Counted from the stretch's first letter, positions 1 to 9,950 are shown. The stretch: DNA of 63,714 nt from an uncultured bacterium (GCA_948433295.1 CAOJDT010000002.1:1-63714); one strand, 5' to 3'. Notes: generated by a model from the sequence alone, not told the origin. Translations and numbers: made by a program.

Positions 1-182
1 AGCCTGTCAGAATGCAGTTTATATACAGTATTCCCTGTTTCGGTATCCTTAATCGAAATAGAAATGACACCTTTTTTAATACTTGATTTTGTCAAAACCT
101 TATTAATATCATCAACAGCCGAAGCCGTCAAAGAAAGATTGGCAAATAAAATAATCCCTAAGATACACAATATTTTTTTCAT
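1..182 (-). CDS. D-alanyl-D-alanine carboxypeptidase/endopeptidase (PBP4, peptidase S13 type), N-terminal fragment
   Basis: The reading frame starts with ATG at 182-180 and runs off the left edge, so only about 60 residues are visible. It begins with a signal peptide (MKKILCILGIILFANLSLTA, small residues after the hydrophobic core), followed by a segment of the form 'KKGVISISIKDTETG..VYKLHSDR'. That matches the start of the mature domain of S13 (DacB) penicillin-binding proteins, which trim peptidoglycan peptides in the periplasm. The catalytic SxxK lies outside the window. Its ATG overlaps the stop of the upstream nitrilase gene (ATGA), so it is probably translationally coupled. The family call rests on a short N-terminus. 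Confidence 0.6.
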   Translation of the reverse strand, partial: MKKILCILGIILFANLSLTASAVDDINKVLTKSSIKKGVISISIKDTETGNTVYKLHSDR

Positions 183-997
183 ACGATTTTTACCTCATAA
201 TCGTCTCTTATATCTTTCAGTATAGTACAAACTTTTCTATATTCATACATCGGTGAAAAATCAATCTTACAAGACATAATACCTTCCCGCTGATTTTTAA
301 TTTCGGCAATGGTTTCGCCGCAGTAATCAAAAATTCTGGAGTGTCCGATATTATATTCATCGCCTTTGATTTGTCCCGATTGCGTAACGGCAATCATATA
401 ACACTGATTTTCAACTGCACGGGCACCCGTAAGATACTCCCACGGAATAGGCTTTTTCAACCCCCACGCCGCCATATTAACAAGCAAATCCGCACCCGAA
501 AGCCTGTATGCCCTGAATATTTCGGGAAATCTTATATCATAACAAATAGTAATTCCGATATTAATTCCGTCGAGATTTACCATAACAGGAGATTCCCCCA
601 CTTTTATAAAATCACCTTCAGTGCATCCGCAATAAGAATAAAGATGATTCTTAGAATACGTTGCAACAAGTTCTCCAGCGCGGTTAATAACAGGACAAGT
701 ATTCAAGTCTTTACCTTCTGATTTTTGAATAAAACTTCCGCCAAGAATATTTGTATTATATTTCCTTGCTATTTCAGAAAGAAACGCAACGGTTTCGGAA
801 TTTTCCAAAACTTCCGCCGCAGAAGAAAAATCATCACAAGACCAACCTACAGTCCAAACTTCAGGCAGGACAAGTAAATCTGTATTCTCCGGCAACTCGC
901 GTTCGGCTATTTCTTTAACTTTTGCGTAATTAGCACTTCTGTCCCCAATCACTGATTGCATTTGTAAAGCTGCAACATTTAGGATTTTTTGTCCCAT
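179..997 (-). CDS. Carbon-nitrogen hydrolase (nitrilase superfamily, omega-amidase-like)
   Basis: A 272-residue cytoplasmic hydrolase with the complete nitrilase-superfamily Glu-Lys-Cys triad: E46 in LVLPEVW, K116 in YSKNHL and C152 in ITICYDIRFPE. Length and spacing are those of a single-domain family member. Such enzymes hydrolyse small amides such as omega-amides of 2-oxoacids or N-carbamoyl compounds; the exact substrate cannot be read from the sequence. The gene sits between an acyltransferase gene (19-nt overlap upstream) and a PBP4-like peptidase gene (ATGA overlap downstream), so the three are probably one leftward operon. Confidence 0.88.
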   Translation of the reverse strand: MGQKILNVAALQMQSVIGDRSANYAKVKEIAERELPENTDLLVLPEVWTVGWSCDDFSSAAEVLENSETVAFLSEIARKYNTNILGGSFIQKSEGKDLNTCPVINRAGELVATYSKNHLYSYCGCTEGDFIKVGESPVMVNLDGINIGITICYDIRFPEIFRAYRLSGADLLVNMAAWGLKKPIPWEYLTGARAVENQCYMIAVTQSGQIKGDEYNIGHSRIFDYCGETIAEIKNQREGIMSCKIDFSPMYEYRKVCTILKDIRDDYEVKIV

Positions 998-1659
998 AAT
1001 TTATTTTTTTTCGCCTCCCTGTAGCACTCGGGAGCTTTTTTCGCCAAAGCTTCCATAGATTTTTTAATTTTTTTCTTAATTTCAGCAACCGTTTCATTAT
1101 CCGCATCTTCGGGAACATAAATCGGTTCGCCGTAAAGATTCACTATATAAGCGTGGAAAAACGGCGCAGTCATTTTATCCCAGGACGGAAAAGTTACAAA
1201 AGTTTTATCTTCGGAATACCAAATCATAGGTATAATCGGAGCACCGGACATTTTTGCAATCTTAATAACACCGTTTTTAACGGTATGATAAGGACCGCGA
1301 GGTCCGTCAATGGTTATTGCAACATTTTCACCGTTTTTTAAAAGTGAAATCATTTTCATAGACGCTTCAACCGCTCCGCGTCGTTCCGAAGAACCGCGCA
1401 CAGTCTTAAAACCGATGGTTTCACAGCCATGGGCAACGATATCTCCGTCAATTGAAGTGCTTATCAAAAAACTTACTTCCGATTTATTTTTAACGCCATA
1501 TATTGCAAACTGATCAGAATGCCACATCGCATAAATGCATGGCTACAAATAAGGATTGCCGAACTCAACAATATGGGTTCTCGGCTCCTGAAATTTCATA
1601 TATCCCGCTATTATATTCTTAAAAACCTGAATATTTTTTCTGTTAATTAGTCTTACCAT
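979..1659 (-). pseudogene. Lysophospholipid acyltransferase (DUF374/LPLAT family) with an in-frame amber codon
   Basis: The downstream 182 codons from ATG 1527 encode a DUF374 acyltransferase core: WHSDQF (HxxxxD-like), then 'GFKTVRGSSERRGA', 'AITIDGPRGPYH' and 'GAPIIPM'. The family normally has about 40 more N-terminal residues. These are present in the same frame (from ATG 1659, MVRLINRKN... to FGNPYL) but are separated by one TAG at 1545-1543; the next codons read PCIYA before MWHSDQ. The full frame would be about 226 codons. TAG is used as a normal stop by other genes here (for example the FkbM and etfA genes), so general recoding is unlikely. A nonsense mutation (CAG to TAG would fit), a base-call error, or re-initiation at 1527 are all possible. 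Neither start has a clear ribosome binding site. The enzyme would acylate lysophospholipids or lipid A-like acceptors at the membrane. Confidence 0.75.
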
Positions 1660-1722
1660 GACTTTATTTATATCATAAATCCTAAAAGTTTGCAAAATGG
1701 GCAATTCATATACTTGACGGAC

Positions 1723-1750
1723 TTGCGCAAAAAGTTTTTTGCGGTATAAT
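1723..1750 (+). promoter_or_regulatory. Promoter of tig-clpP-clpX
   Basis: TTGCGC (1723-1728), a 16-bp spacer and a perfect TATAAT (1745-1750) lie about 38 bp before the trigger factor start. They overlap the 5' side of the divergent acyltransferase gene. Confidence 0.65.
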
Positions 1751-1788
1751 CGGGGCAGATACATGTAATAATAATAAGGAAAAACACT

Positions 1789-3099
1789 ATGAAAGTAACA
1801 GTTGAAAAAGAAAAAGAAAATTTAGTTAAATTGAATATCACTATCCCGGCAGAAGAAGCTACAAATGCTTATAACTCTGCAGTAAGAGCCATCTCACAAC
1901 ACGTCAGCATCGACGGTTTCAGAATGGGAAAAGCTCCAAGAAACATGGTTGAAGCTCGCGTAGGTGTTGAAAGAATTAAACAAGAAGCTATCGAACATCT
2001 TATGCCTAAAGCTGTTAATGAAGCAGTTGCGGAAAACCAATTGGATTTGATTACTCAACCGTACGTTTCATCTTATGATTTTGAACTAGGCAAAGATTTA
2101 ACCGTTACGGTTAATGCAGAATTAAGACCTGAAGTAACTTTGGGCGAATACAAAAACCTGACTGTTGAAGCAGAAGACGTAATCGAAAAACCTGAAGCAC
2201 TTCAAAAAGCTATTGAAAATTTACAAAACCAATTCGCAGAAGATAAAATCGTTACAGGCAGAGAAACAAATGCAACCGATATCGTAAGCATTGATTTTGA
2301 CGGCTATGTTAACGGCGAAAAAATTAAAGGCGGAGAAGCTAAAGGTTACAGATTAGACCTCGGTCATTCTAACTTTATTCCCGGCTTTGCAGAACAATTG
2401 GTAGGAAAAAATGCAGGGGAAGAATTTGAAATTAAAGTAACTTTCCCTGCCGATTATCACGATGAAAAATTACAGGCTCAAGATGCAACTTTCAAAATCA
2501 AAATTAACGATATTAAAGAAAGAGTTTTGCCTGAACTTACAGACGAATTCGCACAAAAAGTAGGACTTCAAACTGTTGACGCATTAAAAGAAGATATCAG
2601 AAAGCACCTCGACGAAACAAAAGAAAGAGGCAAAAGAACTAATGCTGAAAATGCAGTTTTCAAAAAAGTTATTGACGGTGCAAGCGTTGAAATTACAGAA
2701 AGAATGATTGACAGAGAAGCTGATTCATTGCTTTCTGAATACAGAAACAGACTTGCTGCTCAAGGCATCAGCTGGGAAATGCTTACTAAAAACCAGAGCG
2801 AATCCGAAATTATAAAATCAATCCGTGAAGACGCTGAAAGCAGAATTAAAAATTCTTTAGTAATTGATAAAATCGCTAAAGAAGAAAAAATTGTTCTTGC
2901 TCAAGACGATTTGACAAAAAAATTCGACCAGTTGGGTGCAGCTTACGGCGTATCTAAAGAAGAAATTATTCAACAAATTTCAAGAAATCCTGAAATTATC
3001 GGTTCATTGTCTCAACAAGCTTTGAATGATAAAGTAAAAGAATTTCTTATGAATAACAACAAAATTACATACGTTGCACCAAAAGAAGTTGAAATCTAA
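1789..3099 (+). CDS. tig: Trigger factor, ribosome-associated chaperone/prolyl isomerase
   Basis: At 436 residues this is a standard-length trigger factor. The ribosome-docking loop is GFRMGKAPR (residues 43-51), close to the family GFRxGKxPR signature. An FKBP-like PPIase segment follows (about 155-240, with 'VSIDFDGYVNG' and 'GFAEQLVGKNAGEEF'), then the helical C-terminal substrate-cradling domain. It binds the exit tunnel and shields nascent chains. It leads the conserved tig-clpP-clpX cluster behind a TATAAT promoter, with an AAGGA ribosome binding site. Confidence 0.97.
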   Translation: MKVTVEKEKENLVKLNITIPAEEATNAYNSAVRAISQHVSIDGFRMGKAPRNMVEARVGVERIKQEAIEHLMPKAVNEAVAENQLDLITQPYVSSYDFELGKDLTVTVNAELRPEVTLGEYKNLTVEAEDVIEKPEALQKAIENLQNQFAEDKIVTGRETNATDIVSIDFDGYVNGEKIKGGEAKGYRLDLGHSNFIPGFAEQLVGKNAGEEFEIKVTFPADYHDEKLQAQDATFKIKINDIKERVLPELTDEFAQKVGLQTVDALKEDIRKHLDETKERGKRTNAENAVFKKVIDGASVEITERMIDREADSLLSEYRNRLAAQGISWEMLTKNQSESEIIKSIREDAESRIKNSLVIDKIAKEEKIVLAQDDLTKKFDQLGAAYGVSKEEIIQQISRNPEIIGSLSQQALNDKVKEFLMNNNKITYVAPKEVEI

Positions 3100-3140
3100 A
3101 AAGAATAAAATTATAATGAAATAAGAAAGGGAATTAAATC

Positions 3141-3731
3141 ATGAGTTTTGTACCTGTAGTAGTAGAACAATCAAGCAGAGGCGAACGTTCTTTTGACATT
3201 TTCTCAAGATTGTTGAGAGAAAGAATCATCTTTTTAGGAACCCCTATTGATGATATGGTAGCTAACCTCGTTGTAGCACAAATGTTATTGCTTGACAGCG
3301 AAAACCCTGAAAAAGATATTATGTTATATATCAACAGCCCGGGCGGAAGCGTTACCGCAGGTTTTGCAATCTATGATACAATGCAGCACATCAGAGCAGA
3401 TGTTTCAACAATCTGTTTGGGACAAGCAGCTTCTATGGGCGCATTCCTCCTTTCTTCGGGTGCGAAAGGCAAAAGACTTGCTCTTCCTCACTCAAGAGTA
3501 TTGATTCACCAACCTTTGGGCGGCGCTCAAGGTCAAGCTACCGATATTGAAATTCAGGCGGCTGAAATTATCAGAATCAAAAAATCATTAAATGAAATTC
3601 TTGCTTCAAATACAGGTCAATCCATCAAAAAGATTGAAAAAGATACAGACAGAGACTATATCATGACTCCTACCGAAGCTTTAGAATATGGTATGATTGA
3701 TAAAGTCGTATCACGCGACGCTATTAAATAA
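3141..3731 (+). CDS. clpP: ATP-dependent Clp protease proteolytic subunit
   Basis: A 196-residue ClpP with the full serine-protease triad: S98 in [11 protein letters not shown]123 in LIHQPLGG and D172 in TDRDYIM. The handle region and the '[12 protein letters not shown]' oxyanion-side motif are intact. The N-terminus is short and resembles processed ClpP ([20 protein letters not shown]). It lies 41 bp after tig and 24 bp before clpX, with which it forms the ClpXP degradation machine. Confidence 0.98.
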   Translation: MSFVPVVVEQSSRGERSFDIFSRLLRERIIFLGTPIDDMVANLVVAQMLLLDSENPEKDIMLYINSPGGSVTAGFAIYDTMQHIRADVSTICLGQAASMGAFLLSSGAKGKRLALPHSRVLIHQPLGGAQGQATDIEIQAAEIIRIKKSLNEILASNTGQSIKKIEKDTDRDYIMTPTEALEYGMIDKVVSRDAIK

Positions 3732-3755
3732 GATTATTAATTGAGGTAAAAAGAA

Positions 3756-5063
3756 ATGCCAAAGCATGATGACAGCAGATTAAAATGTTCATTCTGTGGA
3801 AAATCACAGGATCAGGTAAAAAAACTTATCGCCGGTCCTGAGGTTTATATTTGTGATGAATGCGTTGAACTTTGTAACGAAATTCTCGACGAAGAGTTTT
3901 TTGAAAACAAAGAAAAAGACGGTGAAAAATCGGAAGAAACAGGTTCAGAAAAACCTATTCCGAAACCTCACGAAATCAAGGCTTACCTTGACCAGTACAT
4001 CATCGGACAGGATGACGCTAAAAAAGTTTTGTCAGTTGCCGTTTATAACCACTACAAACGATTGAAACACAACAAATCCGCAGACTTAAAGAATAATGTG
4101 GAAATTCAAAAATCAAACATTCTTCTCGTGGGTCCTACGGGTTCAGGTAAAACTTTATTGGCTCAAACTCTTGCCAAAATGCTTGACGTACCGTTTGCCG
4201 TAGCAGACGCAACCACTTTAACAGAAGCAGGTTACGTAGGCGATGACGTTGAAAATATTCTCTTGCGTTTATATCAAAACGCCGATTTTGATTCGTCAAA
4301 AGCAGAACGCGGCATTATCTATATCGACGAAATAGACAAAATTTCCAGAAAATCCGAAAATACCTCTATTACCCGTGACGTATCGGGCGAAGGCGTTCAA
4401 CAAGCGCTTTTGAAAATGATTGAAGGTACGGTTGCACATGTTCCGCCTCAAGGCGGAAGAAAACACCCGCATCAGGAATTTATTGAAGTTGATACTTCAA
4501 ATATCCTGTTTATCGTAGGCGGTGCATTCGTAGGATTGGAAAAAATTATCGAAAGACGTGCTCAGGTTGGAAGTTCTGTAGGCTTTGGAGCAAAAGCTCC
4601 TATGTCACAGGCAGAAAAAGAAGCAAATGCCGCTAAAATGCTTAAAAAATTACAACCTGATGATTTGTTAAAATTCGGATTGATTCCGGAATTTATCGGT
4701 CGTATTCCTACCTATGCGGTTCTGGATTCATTGACAGAAAAAACATTAAAAATGATTTTGACAGAACCTAAAAACGCAGTCTTAAAACAATATAAATGTT
4801 TGCTTGAAATGGATGGCGTGGAACTTGACTTTGAACCGGAAGCAGTTGATTTGATTGCTCAAGAAGCCTTGAAACGTAATACAGGCGCCAGAGCATTGAG
4901 AGCAATTGTAGAAGAGATTATGCTTGATGTTATGTATGATGTACCATCAAAAGAAAATAACGAAAAATTTGTTGTTACGGCAGAAATGGTAAAAAACAGA
5001 CACAATGCAGAATTAATCCAACTTCCGACAAAAACTGATGCAACCAAAGAAATTACGGCATAA
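3756..5063 (+). CDS. clpX: ATP-dependent Clp protease ATP-binding subunit ClpX
   Basis: A 435-residue AAA+ unfoldase. The N-terminal zinc-binding domain has four cysteines (C11, C14, C33, C36). Walker A is GPTGSGKT (126-133), followed by the pore-loop GYVG (159-162) and Walker B '[10 protein letters not shown]' (about 187-196). The RKHPHQEF segment and the C-terminal sensor-2 '[11 protein letters not shown]' are present. It recognises tagged proteins and feeds them into ClpP, encoded just upstream. Confidence 0.98.
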   Translation: MPKHDDSRLKCSFCGKSQDQVKKLIAGPEVYICDECVELCNEILDEEFFENKEKDGEKSEETGSEKPIPKPHEIKAYLDQYIIGQDDAKKVLSVAVYNHYKRLKHNKSADLKNNVEIQKSNILLVGPTGSGKTLLAQTLAKMLDVPFAVADATTLTEAGYVGDDVENILLRLYQNADFDSSKAERGIIYIDEIDKISRKSENTSITRDVSGEGVQQALLKMIEGTVAHVPPQGGRKHPHQEFIEVDTSNILFIVGGAFVGLEKIIERRAQVGSSVGFGAKAPMSQAEKEANAAKMLKKLQPDDLLKFGLIPEFIGRIPTYAVLDSLTEKTLKMILTEPKNAVLKQYKCLLEMDGVELDFEPEAVDLIAQEALKRNTGARALRAIVEEIMLDVMYDVPSKENNEKFVVTAEMVKNRHNAELIQLPTKTDATKEITA

Positions 5064-5101
5064 TTCGTGTTTTTTAATTGCAAAATATTTTAGGATATGA
5101 T

Positions 5102-7957
5102 ATGGGAAATGAAAAAACTTTAATCTTGATAGACGGTCACGCGTTGGCCTTTAGACAATATTTTGCACTGGAAAGAACGAACATGAAGACGACAGATGGC
5201 ACCCCCACCTGGGCAGTTTATGGATTTTTTAAAGCAATATTTGACCTTTTGAAAGATTCAAAACTCAAGGCTGATGCCATTGCTGTTGCTTTTGACGTAA
5301 GCCATCATACGTTTAGAACCGAAAAGTATGCGGAATATAAAAGTAATCGTGAAGCAATGCCCGATCCGATGAGAGTTCAGATGGATTTGATATATGACGG
5401 TTTGCGAGCTTTTAATATTCCTATTTATACAAAAGAAGGTTTTGAAGCAGATGACGTTATCGGAACAATTTCAAAGGAAGCTTGTGAACTCGGACACAAA
5501 GTATTGATTCTCACAGGTGATCAAGACGCTTTTCAACTTGTGGATAAAGACGGCTGCGTCAAAGTAATTCTGCCGTCAAAGGGTGAACTTATTGATTACA
5601 ATTGGGACAGAATCCACGCAAAACTCGGAGTTTATCCAGACCAGGTGATTGACTACAAAGCACTCCGGGGCGATACATCCGACTGTATTCCCGGAATCAA
5701 AGGTATCGGCGAAAAAACGGCACAGAAACTCCTTTCAAGATATTATACTCTTGAAGAAGTTCTTGAACACTGTGAAGAAATTCCCGAAAAAGCAGTAAGG
5801 CAAAAGATTTGCGACGGAAAAGAATACGCGCTTTTGAGCCAATATCTGGCAACTATTGTAAGAGATTTGGATGTAAATTTTGATTTTGCCAATACAGTTG
5901 TAGAACTTCCCGACATAAAAAAAGTTACGGAATTTCTCAAACAAATGCAATTTTACAGCTTTATAAAAAACATCAATGAAATTCTTACATCTTTTAACAA
6001 AGACGCGGTAATAATTCACAGTGATATTCCGGCACCATCATCTGAAAACGGTCAATTACAACTGGGACTTTTCACTCAGGCTGTTCATACCGAAATCAAT
6101 AAAGCCACGCTAAATTATACCAAAAAACTCGTCACTGACAGCGAAGATTTTCAAAATCTTGTGCAAACGTTGGAACAACAAACCGCAATTGCTTTTGATA
6201 TAAAAGCAAACGTCAGAAGTGCAATCGATAATATTATTATAGGGATTACCGTCGGCTATAACAGCGGAATTACAGTAGAAAACGGACAATTAAAGATTAT
6301 TGATAAAGATAAACCGACTGAAGTTTTCTATATTCCGTTGCAGCATTCAACAATAAAAAATCAGCTTAATACGACTGATGTGCTTGAAAAATTAAAACCG
6401 ATTCTTGAAAATGATAATATAAAAAAATTCACCTACGATTCAAAAGTAAAATATAACACATTAAGAACACACGAAATTAATATAAAAGGCGTTGCTTTTG
6501 ATATTCTTCTTGCAAGCTACATAAAGAACCCTTCAAGAAAACATGACCTTGATATTCAGAGTATGGAACTTCTTGAACACGCTGTGTGCGAGTTTGCACC
6601 TTTTGAAAAAGATAAGAAAAAACGTATCAAAATCGAAAATGCCGATATTACAAACGTTTTGAACTGCGTATGTGATGAAATCGCAACAACAACTGATTTA
6701 ACAAAACTCTGGCTTGAAAAATTAGATGCCGACGAACTAAAAGTCCTATATGAAATAGAAATTCCTGTGGCAAAAGTTCTTGCGGATATGGAATTTAACG
6801 GAGTTTCAGTTAACACGAACTATCTCGGACAACTTTCAAAAAGCATGGATTATAACCTGCACAGACTTGAGAGAAAAATTTATGATCTCGCAGACTGTGG
6901 ATTTAATATAAATTCACCGCGTCAGGTTGGAGAAATTTTGTTCGAAAAGCTCGGATTAAAAAGTAAGAAAAAACGCGTCAAAGGCTATTATTCCACAAGT
7001 GCCGAGATTTTGGAAGAACTCGCTCCGGATTATGATATTGCAAGACTCATTCTGGAATACAGAAAATTTTCAAAATTAAAATCAACTTATACAGATGCAC
7101 TACCTGCGCTTATTGATAAGGACGAAAGAATTCACACAACATATAACCAGACAATTACTGCAACGGGAAGACTTTCATCATCAAACCCTAATTTGCAAAA
7201 TATTCCGATTAGAACCGAAGAAGGAAACAAAATCAGAACGGCATTTGTTCCCCGCAGCAAAGCAAAATCCGTAATTCTTTCTGCAGATTACTCTCAAATC
7301 GAATTACGTCTTCTTGCGCATATTTCGGAAGATAAACACCTTATTGAAGCGTTTCTGTCGGGAATTGATGTTCATACACTGACAGCCTCAAAAGTTTTTG
7401 AAGTACCTATAGAAGAAGTTACCAAAGAAATGCGCTATAAGGCTAAGGCTGTAAACTTCGGTATAATTTACGGTCAAAGTAAATACGGACTTGCAAAGGC
7501 GCTTGGAATCTCAAATCAGGAAGCCGAAACTTTCATCAACAAATATTTTGCAAGTTACCCGAAAATCAAAGCATATATGGACGCAACCGTAAAACAAGCC
7601 GAAATCGACGGTTTTGTAGAAACAATTTTCGGAAGAAAACGTTACCTTAGAGATGAACTCGAAAGCTCCAACGCTATGATAAGAGAATTTGCAAAACGCG
7701 CGGCAATAAATCAGCCTATGCAAGGTACCGCCGCAGATTTGATTAAAATCGCAATGATTAAATTTTCTCAAAAACTCAAAGAAAATAATTTAAATTCTAA
7801 AATGATTTTGCAAGTCCACGACGAACTTGTTGTAGAAGCGGATAAAAAAGAATTACCGTTGGTTAAAAAGCTTATCAAAGAAGCGATGGAACTTGACCAG
7901 CCTCTTAGAGTACCGCTTATTGTAGATATCAGTACGGGTGATACATGGAAAGAATAA
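5102..7957 (+). CDS. polA: DNA polymerase I, proofreading site apparently inactive
   Basis: About 951 residues. The start is placed at ATG 5102, which has AGGA six bases upstream; an in-frame TTG at 5078 would add eight residues but is less convincing. The N-terminal 5'-3' exonuclease domain has 'LILIDGHALAFR' and 'GFEADDVIGT'. The polymerase domain has motif A 'SADYSQIELRLLAH', the O-helix 'RYKAKAVNFGIIYGQSKYG' and motif C 'QVHDELVVE', all intact. The middle 3'-5' exonuclease domain is degenerate: the expected DxE (as in FDTETTG) reads 'AFDIKANVRS'. Proofreading is therefore probably lost, as in several other bacterial Pol I enzymes. It acts in Okazaki fragment maturation and repair. Its 3' end overlaps the next start by 13 bp. 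Confidence 0.96.
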   Translation: MGNEKTLILIDGHALAFRQYFALERTNMKTTDGTPTWAVYGFFKAIFDLLKDSKLKADAIAVAFDVSHHTFRTEKYAEYKSNREAMPDPMRVQMDLIYDGLRAFNIPIYTKEGFEADDVIGTISKEACELGHKVLILTGDQDAFQLVDKDGCVKVILPSKGELIDYNWDRIHAKLGVYPDQVIDYKALRGDTSDCIPGIKGIGEKTAQKLLSRYYTLEEVLEHCEEIPEKAVRQKICDGKEYALLSQYLATIVRDLDVNFDFANTVVELPDIKKVTEFLKQMQFYSFIKNINEILTSFNKDAVIIHSDIPAPSSENGQLQLGLFTQAVHTEINKATLNYTKKLVTDSEDFQNLVQTLEQQTAIAFDIKANVRSAIDNIIIGITVGYNSGITVENGQLKIIDKDKPTEVFYIPLQHSTIKNQLNTTDVLEKLKPILENDNIKKFTYDSKVKYNTLRTHEINIKGVAFDILLASYIKNPSRKHDLDIQSMELLEHAVCEFAPFEKDKKKRIKIENADITNVLNCVCDEIATTTDLTKLWLEKLDADELKVLYEIEIPVAKVLADMEFNGVSVNTNYLGQLSKSMDYNLHRLERKIYDLADCGFNINSPRQVGEILFEKLGLKSKKKRVKGYYSTSAEILEELAPDYDIARLILEYRKFSKLKSTYTDALPALIDKDERIHTTYNQTITATGRLSSSNPNLQNIPIRTEEGNKIRTAFVPRSKAKSVILSADYSQIELRLLAHISEDKHLIEAFLSGIDVHTLTASKVFEVPIEEVTKEMRYKAKAVNFGIIYGQSKYGLAKALGISNQEAETFINKYFASYPKIKAYMDATVKQAEIDGFVETIFGRKRYLRDELESSNAMIREFAKRAAINQPMQGTAADLIKIAMIKFSQKLKENNLNSKMILQVHDELVVEADKKELPLVKKLIKEAMELDQPLRVPLIVDISTGDTWKE

Positions 7958-8370
7958 AATATATTTTTATAATTATAGTATTATTTTTTGCAGCATTTGC
8001 TGTGCCAACTGTCAGAGCAGACGAGGCAGATTTGACTTCTCTCATAACTCCGACAACTGTTTCATTCCAAAAATGTACAAAACAGTACAATCTTCCTCCC
8101 GAAAAATTATATTACCTAACAATAGGCTCAATTAACGCTAACAGATTCGAAATACAGGAAATTCAATCAAAAACAGGTTATATTCTTTTCAGTGCTGTGG
8201 GAAAACAATTTCTTGCAAGTGTCATAAAACTCGGCACGCAAAAAAGCATGCTGAAAATTACTCCTACAAACGGCAATTACTATTTTGCCCCGGGAATAGT
8301 TTCAAATATTTTTAAATACATTGACCTCAATCTTCAGGCTCCGTTAACAGAAGTGAAAGCAAAAAAATAA
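7945..8370 (+). CDS. Small secreted or periplasmic protein, unknown function
   Basis: 141 residues with a clear signal peptide: MERIKY, then a hydrophobic IFIIIVLFFAAFAVPTV stretch and an RADEAD cleavage region. The rest is a compact alpha/beta-looking domain with no motif I recognise. It overlaps the end of polA by 13 bp, so it is probably co-transcribed. Its stop abuts the stop of the convergent tlyA gene with no gap. Confidence 0.6.
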   Translation: MERIKYIFIIIVLFFAAFAVPTVRADEADLTSLITPTTVSFQKCTKQYNLPPEKLYYLTIGSINANRFEIQEIQSKTGYILFSAVGKQFLASVIKLGTQKSMLKITPTNGNYYFAPGIVSNIFKYIDLNLQAPLTEVKAKK

Positions 8371-9183
8371 CTAACCGTTTAACGTTTCAAATGCGGAATT
8401 TACAATACCTTCGACAGAAACTTCAATGCCATCTGATTCGGTTGAGAGCCAAACAAGGTATTCAATATTGCCTGACGGACCTTTTATTGACGAAAAAGTA
8501 AGCCCTTTTATTGAATAATTAAGACCTTTCGCAAAAGAAATTACATTTTCGATAACCTCTGCATGAGTTTTTTTACTGCGCACAACCCCGCCTTTTTCAA
8601 CTTTATCTTTTCCTGCCTCAAACTGAGGTTTTATAAGACAAACCATTTCGTGAAAATCAGGATTAAGAAGTTTTTTAAGATTTTCAAGAACTTTGGTAAG
8701 AGAAATAAAAGACAAATCACTTACCAGTAAATCCGCCACAGATTCACCCTCTGCGTAGATTTCAGAATAATCGCAAATCTTCAGATTCGTACGCTCAATA
8801 GCTTTTACTCTTTCATCAGAACGAATTTTCCAATTTAACTGTCCGTATCCGACATCAACGGCATAGACAAATTTTGCACCGTTTTGCAAAAGGCAATCAG
8901 TAAATCCGCCTGTCGAAGCGCCCGCGTCAAAACAAATTCTGCCATCAATTTTAACGGGAAAAGTATCGAGTGCTTTTTTTAATTTAAAACCTCCGCGTGA
9001 AACATAGGGCATAGATTTGACTACAATCTCATATTCTTTTTCCGGAGAAATTTGAAATCCGGCTTTTGTAATATATTCGTCGTTAATCTTCACATGCCCA
9101 GCGAGAATGGCAGAAGCAGCCTTGCTTTTCGTTTCGAAGTATCCTAAATCAACAAGATATTTGTCCAGTCGTTCTTTTTTCAT
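8371..9183 (-). CDS. tlyA: TlyA-family 2'-O-ribose rRNA methyltransferase
   Basis: 270 residues. An N-terminal S4 RNA-binding domain (RLDKYLVDLGYFETKSKA, about 4-60) is joined to an FtsJ/RrmJ-type SAM methyltransferase domain with motif I 'FDAGASTGGFTDCLL' (85-99), 'SDLSFISL' and 'LIKPQFEAG'. Members methylate 2'-OH of cytidines in rRNA and are often mislabelled hemolysin A. The start ATG overlaps the stop of tatD (ATGA), so the two genes form a coupled pair. Confidence 0.92.
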   Translation of the reverse strand: MKKERLDKYLVDLGYFETKSKAASAILAGHVKINDEYITKAGFQISPEKEYEIVVKSMPYVSRGGFKLKKALDTFPVKIDGRICFDAGASTGGFTDCLLQNGAKFVYAVDVGYGQLNWKIRSDERVKAIERTNLKICDYSEIYAEGESVADLLVSDLSFISLTKVLENLKKLLNPDFHEMVCLIKPQFEAGKDKVEKGGVVRSKKTHAEVIENVISFAKGLNYSIKGLTFSSIKGPSGNIEYLVWLSTESDGIEVSVEGIVNSAFETLNG

Positions 9184-9950
9184 AGTTTAAAAACCTTTTC
9201 CGCATTGTTTGTAGTTACCGACGCAATTTCTTCATAAGTAGTACCGCGAAGTTTAGCGATTTCTTCCGCCACAAATTTAACATAAGACGGCTGATTTTCT
9301 TTTCCGCGATATGGAACAGGAGTCAAATAAGGAGCGTCGGTCTCAACCATTAATCTGTCCGAAGGAACTTCTGCTGCAACTTCTTTCATTTTAACTGCAT
9401 TTTTAAAAGTTACAACTCCGCCTAGCGCAAGATACCAGCCTTCTTTTATACATTCTCCGGCGAATTCGACACTGCCTGAAAAACAGTGCATAACAACATC
9501 AGACCCGTTATTATACTCTTTCAAAATATCAAAAGAATCCTTATGGGCTTCCCTGTCATGAACACAAATCGGAAGCCCCAGTTCATTTGCAAGTTTAATC
9601 TGTTTTATAAAAACTTCTTTTTGCAAATCAACAAAACTTTTGTCCCAATAATAATCAAGTCCGATTTCACCGATACCTACAATTTTATGAGATTTTGAAT
9701 ATTCTTTAATCTTGTCAATCAGCCCGTCATCCCAGTCGCGAACTTCTGACGGATGAACACCAAGGAGCCCGTATAAGTTTTCGTATTTGTTAACAAGTTC
9801 AAAGATTTTATCAATATCTTTCGGGTATGCGCAGGGCACAATAATCTTCTTAACGCCCGCATCTTGTGCGTTTTTTATAACATCTTCCACGCCAAGTTCT
9901 TCAATCATATCAACGTGAGAATGTGTATCAATTAAATATGTTTCATTCAT
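9180..9950 (-). CDS. tatD: TatD-family metal-dependent deoxyribonuclease
   Basis: 256-residue TIM-barrel amidohydrolase-type nuclease. Metal ligands of the family are visible: H10 and H12 in DTHSHVD, Glu in 'GIGEIGLDYYW', His in 'VHDREAH', His in 'MHCFSGS' and Asp in 'VETDAPYLTP'. TatD enzymes have 3'-5' exonuclease or DNase activity in repair. It is transcribed away from the gatD-like gene and coupled to tlyA downstream. Confidence 0.93.
   Translation of the reverse strand: MNETYLIDTHSHVDMIEELGVEDVIKNAQDAGVKKIIVPCAYPKDIDKIFELVNKYENLYGLLGVHPSEVRDWDDGLIDKIKEYSKSHKIVGIGEIGLDYYWDKSFVDLQKEVFIKQIKLANELGLPICVHDREAHKDSFDILKEYNNGSDVVMHCFSGSVEFAGECIKEGWYLALGGVVTFKNAVKMKEVAAEVPSDRLMVETDAPYLTPVPYRGKENQPSYVKFVAEEIAKLRGTTYEEIASVTTNNAEKVFKL

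Noticed and set aside
1543-1545. TAG recoding as a sense codon throughout the genome
   Set aside because: Several normal genes in the window (FkbM, tlyA, etfA, the 61.7-kb prepilin) end in TAG at the expected place.
1543-1764. A separate 73-residue gene upstream of the acyltransferase
   Set aside because: It is in the same frame as the acyltransferase and its second half supplies the missing N-terminus, so I treat it as part of that interrupted gene.
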